From Breoghania sp037026715 (GTDB lineage Bacteria > Pseudomonadota > Alphaproteobacteria > Rhizobiales > Stappiaceae), in contig NZ_JBANCG010000001.1 in the NCBI RefSeq assembly GCF_037026715.1, positions 186,001-250,000 on the forward strand: 64,000 bases of DNA, written 5' to 3'. Below the pieces are notes generated by a model. The model searched no databases and was not told the origin of the DNA. It saw only the letters and a list, made by a program, of their open reading frames with translations. Below are positions 55,345 through 64,000 of the stretch, piece by piece. Made by a program: the position numbers and the translations under genes. Position 1 is the first letter of the stretch. Every line of letters starts with the position of its first letter.

Positions 55345-57009
55345 ATGCTGGCAGCGCTCTCGATCCGCGATATCGTACTGATCGACCGGCTGGACATCGA
55401 TTTCACCGCCGGCATGACGGTCTTGACCGGCGAGACGGGTGCGGGCAAATCGATCCTGCTCGACGCGCTGACGCTGGCGCTTGGCGGGCGCGGCGATGCC
55501 GGGCTCGTGCGTCACGGCGCCGACCAGGGCCAGGTCACGGCGGCCTTCGACGTTGCCATGGGCCATCCCGCTCGCAAGATCCTTTCCGAAAACGACATCG
55601 ACGACGACGGCGACATCATCCTGCGCCGGGTGCAGAGCGCCGACGGGCGCACGCGCGCCTTCGTCAACGACCGCCCGGTCTCCGCCTCGCTGATGCGCGA
55701 TATCGGCGCGCGGCTCGTCGAGATCCACGGTCAGCATGACGAGCGCGCGCTGGTCGATGCGGCGAGCCATCGCCGCCTGCTCGATGCCTATGGCGGGCTG
55801 GAGGCGGAGGTCGCCGGCGTCGCGGAGGCCCACCGCGCCGTGCGCTCAGCCGGCAAGGCGTTGCGCGATCACGAGGAGCGTATCGAAACCGCCCGGCGCG
55901 AAGCCGATTTCCTGCGTGCCGCGACCGAGGAACTCGCCGTCCTCAACCCGCAGGCCGGCGAGGAGGAGACGCTTGCCGAACGCCGGGCGGCGATGATGCG
56001 GGTGGAAAAGATCGCCGGCGATCTGTCGGAGGCGGTGGAGACGCTGAACGGCACGGCCTCGCCGATCCCCGAACTCGCCTCGCTGATGCGGCGGCTGGAG
56101 CGCAAGGCGGAAGCTGCGGCCGGCATGATCGACCAGCCGGTCTCCCTGATCGGGCAGGCGCTCGACCTGCTGGAGGAGGCGCGCGGCGAGCTGGAGGCCG
56201 CGTTGCGCAAGACCGAATTCGACCCGCGCGAGCTGGAGGCTTCCGAAGAGCGACTGTTCGCGCTCCGGGCGGCGGGACGCAAGTTTTCCGTGCCGGTTGA
56301 CGAACTTGGCGCGCTGCGCGCCCGCATGGAAACCGATCTTTCCGATCTCGATGCGGGTGAGGAAAGGCTTGTGACGCTTGAGGCGGCGCTCAAGGAGGCG
56401 GAGACGCGTTACGACCGGCTCGCCAGCGCCTTGAGCGAGCGGCGGCGCGAAACGGCGGCAGCCCTCGAACATGCGGTTGCCGGGGAGTTGCCGGAACTGA
56501 AGCTGGAGCACGCCCGCTTCATTGTCGAGATCACCAGCGACCGGCAGGCGCGCGCCGCCGATGGCATCGACCAAGTGGAATTCTGGGTGCAGACCAACCC
56601 GGGCACCCGGCCGGGACCGATGATGAAAGTCGCCTCGGGCGGCGAGCTTTCCCGCTTCCTGCTGGCGCTGAAGGTGTCGCTCGCCGACAAGGGCTCGGCG
56701 CCGACGCTGGTCTTCGATGAGATCGACACGGGCGTCGGCGGTGCGGTGGCCGAGGCCATCGGCATTCGCCTTGCCCGGCTCGCCTCGCAGGTGCAGGTGC
56801 TCACCGTCACCCATGCGCCGCAGGTGGCGGCGCGTGCGGTCGGGCATCTGCAGATTTCCAAGCAGAAGGTTGAGGAGGACCGCGTGGCGACGCGGCTCAC
56901 CCGACTTGAGGACGCCGCGCGCCGCGAGGAAATCGCGCGGATGCTGGCCGGCGCGGTCATCACCGATGAGGCGCGGGCGGCGGCCGAAAAGCTGATGGCT
57001 GGCGCGTAA
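55345..57009 (+). CDS. recN: DNA repair protein RecN
   Basis: 554 residues, SMC-like. Walker A GETGAGKS at 29-36; EIHGQHDERALVD follows the first ATPase lobe. A coiled-coil middle of about 300 residues is seen. Then KVASGGELSRFLLALKVSLA is the signature motif and TLVFDEIDTGVGGAVAEA the Walker B, with VTHAPQVAARA after it. It helps recombinational repair of double-strand breaks. No good LexA box is visible before it. Confidence 0.96.
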   Translation: MLAALSIRDIVLIDRLDIDFTAGMTVLTGETGAGKSILLDALTLALGGRGDAGLVRHGADQGQVTAAFDVAMGHPARKILSENDIDDDGDIILRRVQSADGRTRAFVNDRPVSASLMRDIGARLVEIHGQHDERALVDAASHRRLLDAYGGLEAEVAGVAEAHRAVRSAGKALRDHEERIETARREADFLRAATEELAVLNPQAGEEETLAERRAAMMRVEKIAGDLSEAVETLNGTASPIPELASLMRRLERKAEAAAGMIDQPVSLIGQALDLLEEARGELEAALRKTEFDPRELEASEERLFALRAAGRKFSVPVDELGALRARMETDLSDLDAGEERLVTLEAALKEAETRYDRLASALSERRRETAAALEHAVAGELPELKLEHARFIVEITSDRQARAADGIDQVEFWVQTNPGTRPGPMMKVASGGELSRFLLALKVSLADKGSAPTLVFDEIDTGVGGAVAEAIGIRLARLASQVQVLTVTHAPQVAARAVGHLQISKQKVEEDRVATRLTRLEDAARREEIARMLAGAVITDEARAAAEKLMAGA

Positions 57010-57182
57010 GCCCGCCCGATTTTTCCCGTCCGCCGAAATTCGGACTGTTTCATCTGTCAGGGACATGCCGCCAGAGATCAAAGTGTGGCGGCGGTCACAG
57101 TGTGGAGGCCCGGTCACGAGCTAGACAAGGGCAACCGCAGCCGGCCGTTCGCCGGGTGGGGGAGCATTCCGGGAGACCTGTC

Positions 57183-58013
57183 TTGACATTCGATCTTGAT
57201 GCCTATCTGGCGCGCATACGCATCGATGCGCCGTCCGCGACGAGCAGAGGGCTCGCGCGGCTGCAGGAGGCGCATCTTTCAGCCATTCCCTTTGAAAGCC
57301 TCGATCCGCTGATGGGGCGCGTGCCGGCGCTCGAACCGGGGGCGCTCCAGCGCAAGCTCGTTGCGGGCGGGCGCGGCGGCTACTGTTTCGAGCAGAACGG
57401 GCTGATGGCTCTGGCGCTCGACGCATTGGGTTTCGAGTTTGACCCCGTTCTCGCGCGGGTGCGCAATGGCGGCGAGCGGGGCGGCATTCGTTCGCATCTG
57501 GCCCATATCGTCCATGTGGAGGGGCGCGAATGGCTCGTCGACGTGGGCTTCGGTGGCGGCGGCGCGCGTCGGCCGGTGCCGGTGGAGCGCTACCGGCTCG
57601 ACTATCAGCCGGACGAGGTCTACCGGATCGTCGCGGACGTCGCGACGGGCGAGACAGTCCTGCAGAGGCTCGCAGAGGATAAGTGGTATTCGCTTTACGG
57701 CTTTGAGCGTGCGGATGTTCCGCCGATCGATATCGAGGCGGCCAACCATCTCTGTGCCACGTGGGACAAGGCGCCGTTTTCCGCCAACCTGATGCTGCAC
57801 CGGCTGACGCCCTGGGGCCGTATCGGCATGTTCAACGTGAAGGTCACCGAGGTGCGCGACGGCGTGAAGAGCGTGCGCGAGCTTCGCGATGCTGGCGATC
57901 TCGCCTGCACGCTGGCGAAGCGCTTCGGGCTGGCCATGGCGGGCGAGGATATCGCCGTAATCGCGCAGAAGATCGGACTGCCGATGGAAGAGGATGTACG
58001 CTCGGTAGCGTGA
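57183..58013 (+). CDS. Arylamine N-acetyltransferase
   Basis: 276 residues from a TTG at 57183, with GGGAG upstream. The catalytic triad is Cys68 in GGRGGYCFEQN, His105 in IRSHLAHIV and Asp120 in WLVDVGFGGGG, at the expected spacing. It transfers acetyl from acetyl-CoA to arylamines or hydrazines in the cytosol. A single gene between recN and ligA. The natural substrate is unknown. Confidence 0.9.
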   Translation: MTFDLDAYLARIRIDAPSATSRGLARLQEAHLSAIPFESLDPLMGRVPALEPGALQRKLVAGGRGGYCFEQNGLMALALDALGFEFDPVLARVRNGGERGGIRSHLAHIVHVEGREWLVDVGFGGGGARRPVPVERYRLDYQPDEVYRIVADVATGETVLQRLAEDKWYSLYGFERADVPPIDIEAANHLCATWDKAPFSANLMLHRLTPWGRIGMFNVKVTEVRDGVKSVRELRDAGDLACTLAKRFGLAMAGEDIAVIAQKIGLPMEEDVRSVA

Positions 58014-58069
58014 GTTGGGGCTTGTTTGACAATGATGGAACCGGCGCATGGCGCTATGTTCCGGCTCGC

Positions 58070-58208
58070 TCCCCTCTCCCCCCTTGTGGGGGAGATGTCA
58101 CGCCTTCGCGTGACAGAGGGGGGTAGGCGGCAGGTTTGGAGCAAGCGGCGTTACCCCCCTCTGTCGGCTGACGCCGACATCTCCCCCACAAGGGGGGAGA
58201 AGGGAACA
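58070..58208. repeat. Palindromic repeat, family B copy 3
   Basis: First arm CCCCTTGTGGGGGAGATG with mini-hairpin TCACGCCTTCGCGTGA, second arm with TCGGCTGACGCCGA and CATCTCCCCCACAAGG. Same polarity as the copy at 15183-15312, and opposite to that inside the dcw cluster. It fills most of the gap before ligA. Confidence 0.85.
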
Positions 58209-58328
58209 AGCGGCAAGACCACGGACGGAGGACCGAGGGGCTAGCGGCAAGGCCGCGGACGGAGGGGCGGGGACACTCTTCCTTTCGCCACCTTCGCGCT
58301 TTCGCCCGGGCTCTCTCCAACGGCATAA

Positions 58329-60524
<2,196 letters not shown>

Positions 60525-60582
60525 GTCGCCTGGGGTGGGGGGAAATCGGGGCCTTCCCGCGTGCTCCGTTCCACCCGTATCC

Positions 60583-60776
60583 GTCATCCCCGACTTGATC
60601 GGGGATCCATTGCCCTCTCCATGCGGTGTGACGTCTCTCCGGCGCGCGAGACGCGCGCGTCTTCGGCCCGCAAAAGCGCCTGACAATCTCGGGGCCAGAT
60701 GCGTGCTGTCGGGATGCCGAGGCCGATCCGGCGCAAGCCGTGATCAGAGTGGATCCCCGATCAAGTCGGGGATGAC
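60583..60776. repeat. Intergenic hairpin pair, family C variant
   Basis: GTCATCCCCGACTTGATCGG with GGATCCA (60583-60611) and its facing complement GGATCCCCGATCAAGTCGGG with GATGAC (60751-60776) are about 140 bases apart. The stretch between has no gene. Confidence 0.8.
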
Positions 60777-60895
60777 GGGCGGAGGGACCGGGGCAGTAAA
60801 CCTGCAGGCGTGAAGTTGCGGCCTCGGACAAAGCCTGCCTTGCCGCCACCATCCCCTCAACAAACCAGGCCGCCGGCCTCGCTTGCACCACGATC

Positions 60896-60910
60896 GTTGC
60901 TATATTGTTC
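60896..60910 (+). promoter_or_regulatory. Possible LexA box before the UvrD-like helicase gene
   Basis: GTTG-CTATATT-GTTC differs by one base from the alphaproteobacterial SOS box GTTC-N7-GTTC. It is just upstream of the ATG at 60915 and overlaps a TATATT that could be a -10 element; if so the start at 60939 would be used. Confidence 0.3.
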
Positions 60911-60914
60911 TGCA

Positions 60915-63422
60915 ATGACACAAGAGATTCGTGGACGAATGAGCACTTCCGGCGGCACGCATGACGACGATCTGGACGGCTGGGACCTGCCGGCCCCGAA
61001 CGGGGGACAGGCCGGCCGGGCAAACGAGCCTGCGCCGCCGCGTCCCGCCACCGGCGGCATCGCCGCGCGTGCAATGGCTGCCGTGCGTCCCGCTCCTGCG
61101 GCTGTCGACTATCTGGCCGGGCTGAACCCGGAACAGCGCGAGGCGGTGGAGACCGTCGACGGGCCGGTGCTGGTACTGGCCGGTGCTGGCACGGGCAAGA
61201 CGCGGGTGCTGACCACCCGCATCGCGCATATTCTCGCGACCCGGCGCGCATTTCCGAGCCAGATCCTCGCCGTGACCTTCACCAACAAGGCCGCGCGCGA
61301 GATGAAGGACCGCATTTCCAAACTCGTCGGCGAGAGCGTGGAGGGCATGCCGTGGCTCGGCACGTTCCACTCCATCGGCGTGAAGATCCTGCGCCGGCAC
61401 GCGGAGATGGTGGGCCTGAGACCCGATTTCTCCATTCTGGATACCGACGACCAGATCCGGCTCATCAAGCAGCTGATCGAGGCCGAGGGGCTCGACGCCA
61501 AGCGCTGGCCGGCCCGTCAGTTCGCCTCGCTGATGGACGGCTGGAAGAACCGCGGGCTGACGCCCTCCCAGGTGCCCGAAGGCGAGGGGCGTTCGTTTGG
61601 CAACGGCAAGGGCATCAAGCTCTACAAGGACTATCAGGAGCGGCTCACCGTCTTGAACGCCGCCGATTTCGGCGATCTTCTGCTGCTCACTATCCGGCTT
61701 TTCCGCGAACAGCCGGAAATCCTGAAGAGCTTTCAGGAGCGCTTCCGCTACATGCTGGTGGACGAGTACCAGGACACCAACATCGCGCAGTATCTCTGGC
61801 TGCGCCTGCTCGCCCAGGGCAACAAGAACATCTGCTGCGTGGGCGATGACGACCAGTCGATCTACGGCTGGCGCGGGGCGGAGGTCGATAACATCCTGCG
61901 CTTCGACCATGATTTTCCCGGCGCCAAGGTCATCCGGCTGGAGCGCAACTACCGCTCCACCTCGCACATTCTGGCCGCCGCCTCGCATCTGATCGCCAGA
62001 AATGACGGCCGGCTCGGAAAGACGCTGTTCACTGATCACGATGATCCGGATGCCGAGCGGGTCTCGGTCGCGAACGTGTGGGATTCGGAAGAGGAAGCGC
62101 GCACGATTGGTGACGAGATCGAGGATCTGCAGCGCCACGGGCACGCGCTCAACGACATCGCCATTCTGGTGCGTGCGTCGTTCCAGATGCGCGAGTTCGA
62201 AGACCGCTTCGTCACGCTCGGCCTCAACTACCGTGTGATCGGCGGCCCGCGCTTTTACGAGCGCATGGAAATCCGCGATGCGCTGGCCTACTTTCGCGCA
62301 ACCATCCAGCCGTCGGACGATCTGGCCTTCGAGCGCATCGTCAACACGCCCAAGCGCGGGCTGGGCGAGGCCTCGCTGAAGCAGGTGCACGCGCTGGCGC
62401 GGGCTCAGAACATTCCGCTGATGCAGGCGGCCTCACTGCTGGTGGAGACGGAAGAGCTGAAGCCGAAGCCGCGCAACACGCTGAAGAACCTGCTCGCCGA
62501 CTTCGCCCGCTGGCGCGCGCAGATCGAGACGATGCGGCACACGGATCTGGCCGAGATCATTCTGGACGAGAGCGGCTACACCGAGATGTGGCGCAACGAC
62601 CGGTCTGCGGATGCGCCGGGGCGGCTGGAAAACCTGAAGGAACTGATCCGCTCCATGGATGAATTTGAGTCCATGGCAGGCTTTCTGGAGCACATTTCGC
62701 TGGTCATGGACCGCGATTCCGGCGACGGCAGCGACGATGCCGTCTCCATCATGACGCTGCATTCCGCCAAGGGGCTGGAATTCGACACCGTCTTTCTGCC
62801 CGGCTGGGAGGAGGGGCTGTTTCCGCACCAGCGCGCGCTCGATGAATCGGGCAAGGCGGGGCTGGAGGAGGAGCGGCGGCTCGCCTATGTCGGCATCACG
62901 CGGGCGAAGAAACGCGCCCGCATCCGATTTGCCTCCAACCGGCGCGTCCACGGCATGTGGCAGGCGTCGATCCCCTCGCGCTTTCTCGACGAATTGCCGG
63001 AGGAGCATGTGGAGGTCGCCGAGGCGTCCACCTCCTATGGCGGCTATGGCACGAGCGGCATGGGGCCTTATGGCGCCAGCCGCTTCGACACGCGCGATCC
63101 GTTTGCCGGGGGCAACAGCTATTCCACGCCCGGCTGGCAGCGCGCCCAGCGCAGCCGCGAGAACGGCGGCGGCGGTTTTTCCGAAAGCGGCAGTTCGTTC
63201 GGCCGCAAGGGCGGCGGGCGCGGCGGGCCGAAGACCATCGAGGGCGAGCTGGTCGCCAAAAGCGTGACGGAGACGGCGTCGGCCTATTCGGTCGGCGAGC
63301 GGATCTTCCACCTGAAATTCGGCTACGGCCGGGTGGCCTCGATCGACGGCAACAAGCTGACCATCGAATTCGAGAAGGCCGGCCGCAAGAAGGTGCTGGA
63401 CAGCTTCGTCGAGGCGGTTTGA
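60915..63422 (+). CDS. uvrD: ATP-dependent DNA helicase, UvrD/PcrA family
   Basis: 835 residues from the ATG at 60915; 60939 is an alternative. After a 60-residue flexible start, superfamily I motifs run in order: LNPEQREAVE (Q motif), AGAGTGKTRVLTTRI (I), TFTNKAAREMKDRI (Ia), GTFHSIG, MLVDEYQDTN (II), VGDDDQSIYGWRGA (III), RLERNYRS (IV), VSIMTLHSAKGLEFDTVFLPG (V) and LAYVGITRAKKR (VI). A Gly/Ser-rich linker (about 725-775) and a C-terminal Tudor-like domain (GERIFHLKFGYGRVASIDG) follow. It unwinds DNA in repair and conflict resolution. Confidence 0.94.
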   Translation: MTQEIRGRMSTSGGTHDDDLDGWDLPAPNGGQAGRANEPAPPRPATGGIAARAMAAVRPAPAAVDYLAGLNPEQREAVETVDGPVLVLAGAGTGKTRVLTTRIAHILATRRAFPSQILAVTFTNKAAREMKDRISKLVGESVEGMPWLGTFHSIGVKILRRHAEMVGLRPDFSILDTDDQIRLIKQLIEAEGLDAKRWPARQFASLMDGWKNRGLTPSQVPEGEGRSFGNGKGIKLYKDYQERLTVLNAADFGDLLLLTIRLFREQPEILKSFQERFRYMLVDEYQDTNIAQYLWLRLLAQGNKNICCVGDDDQSIYGWRGAEVDNILRFDHDFPGAKVIRLERNYRSTSHILAAASHLIARNDGRLGKTLFTDHDDPDAERVSVANVWDSEEEARTIGDEIEDLQRHGHALNDIAILVRASFQMREFEDRFVTLGLNYRVIGGPRFYERMEIRDALAYFRATIQPSDDLAFERIVNTPKRGLGEASLKQVHALARAQNIPLMQAASLLVETEELKPKPRNTLKNLLADFARWRAQIETMRHTDLAEIILDESGYTEMWRNDRSADAPGRLENLKELIRSMDEFESMAGFLEHISLVMDRDSGDGSDDAVSIMTLHSAKGLEFDTVFLPGWEEGLFPHQRALDESGKAGLEEERRLAYVGITRAKKRARIRFASNRRVHGMWQASIPSRFLDELPEEHVEVAEASTSYGGYGTSGMGPYGASRFDTRDPFAGGNSYSTPGWQRAQRSRENGGGGFSESGSSFGRKGGGRGGPKTIEGELVAKSVTETASAYSVGERIFHLKFGYGRVASIDGNKLTIEFEKAGRKKVLDSFVEAV

Positions 63423-63477
63423 GGGACGGGCTGCGCACGCGGCTTGGATAAAGGGGCTTCCCATGGTGCCGTTTTTT

Positions 63478-63579
63478 GTCATCCCCGCGAAGGCGGGGAT
63501 CCAGCACTCCCGGAATGAGCCGTAGGAGTCTCACCAGTAAATTCTGTGGTTGCTGGATTCCCGCCTTCGCGGGAATGAC
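63478..63579. repeat. Intergenic hairpin pair, CGCGAAGGCGGG variant
   Basis: GTCATCCCCGCGAAGGCGGG with GATCCAGCA faces TGCTGGATTCCCGCCTTCGC with GGGAATGAC. This is the widespread proteobacterial form of the hairpin repeat. A TTTTTT run lies directly before it, so it may help end helicase transcripts. Confidence 0.8.
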
Positions 63580-63715
63580 ATTGCGGATGTAACCGATTTC
63601 AACGCGGTCTCGGCCCCATCCGCCCCCTTTCACGTCCATCCCCTTCGCCCTATAAGGCGCAACACCAGACATTTCCGGGCGCCATATCGCGCCCGTCTAC
63701 CCAGGACGTACCCCC

Positions 63716-64000
63716 ATGCCCATGATCCGCGCTCGCGTGACGGCGGATGAACTCGAAGCCCGGCGCATCGCCGGTATTCTCGAGGCTGCCTATGAAGAGG
63801 AGGCCTATCCGGTTTCCGTCTACGAGACCGTGATGGACGGGCCGTGGGTGGCCGAAATCCTGTTCTTCGACGGCGAGCCGGAGGCGGTCAAGGCCGATAT
63901 TCTGGACCGGGTCGGCACCGATGCCTTCGCCGCGCCGGTTGAGGCGGACGTGCTGGAGGAGATCGACTGGGTCGCCAAGGGGCTGGAAAGCCTGACGCCG
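63716..64000 (+). CDS. prmA: Ribosomal protein L11 methyltransferase PrmA, N-terminal part
   Basis: 95 codons are present before the window edge. The start MPMIRARVTADELEARRIAG with AYEEEAYPVSVYET and the stretch EEIDWVAKGLESLTP match the substrate-binding N-terminal domain of alphaproteobacterial PrmA, whose next residues outside the window would enter the SAM-binding methyltransferase domain. It methylates ribosomal protein L11. ATG at 63716 or 63722. Position after uvrD agrees with related genomes. Confidence 0.75.
   Translation, partial: MPMIRARVTADELEARRIAGILEAAYEEEAYPVSVYETVMDGPWVAEILFFDGEPEAVKADILDRVGTDAFAAPVEADVLEEIDWVAKGLESLTP

Overview
The window reads as chromosomal DNA of a high-GC alphaproteobacterium of the order Hyphomicrobiales (Rhizobiales). 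The support is the gene order mraZ-rsmH-ftsL-ftsI-murE-murF-mraY-murD-ftsW-murG-murC-murB-ddl-ftsQ-ftsA-ftsZ followed by lpxC, bamD, recN and ligA, the long C-terminal linker of FtsZ, two BA14K-family proteins, and several families of palindromic intergenic repeats typical of this group. The genus cannot be fixed from sequence alone.

Positions 1-30700 are a metabolic and accessory arm. It opens with the N-terminal half of a probable N-acetylglutaminylglutamine amidotransferase (reverse strand), divergent from a MarR regulator across a palindromic operator. A lipoprotein gene, a HigA antitoxin remnant and a lower-GC gene with a HEPN-like motif follow. Next come ArsC and a possible zinc-responsive block: a Zur-like box upstream of a HupE/UreJ permease, an unknown membrane protein and a DUF1007 protein, then a zinc alcohol dehydrogenase. 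After a LysE exporter, an extensin-like protein and an ornithine decarboxylase-like enzyme comes a full-length 5-oxoprolinase. Its upstream palindrome is matched by one upstream of a TRAP transporter operon (DctPQM plus a MarR-like regulator) about 13 kb away, which suggests one pyroglutamate-type uptake and catabolism regulon. Between them lie a low-GC membrane protein, a FAD oxidoreductase, two BA14K proteins, a PQQ sugar dehydrogenase with a cytochrome c, a GT87-type membrane protein and a metallo-beta-lactamase fold hydrolase. DjlA-like, amidase and lytic transglycosylase genes close this arm.

Positions 30881-31280 hold the RNase P RNA gene (rnpB). The division and cell wall (dcw) cluster follows at 31861-52470, nearly complete and colinear, with many start/stop overlaps. 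MraZ-box-like repeats lie upstream of mraZ. The cluster has three unusual interruptions: a palindromic repeat element between ftsI and murE, a 19-bp tandem repeat filling the mraY-murD junction, and a reverse-strand Doc toxin-antitoxin pair between murG and murC. An AT-rich segment before ddl is a likely internal promoter for ddl-ftsQAZ.

Positions 53150-64000 carry lpxC, bamD, recN, an arylamine N-acetyltransferase, ligA, a UvrD/PcrA helicase and the 5' part of prmA, separated by palindromic repeats. No CRISPR array, tRNA, rRNA, insertion sequence or prophage was recognised.
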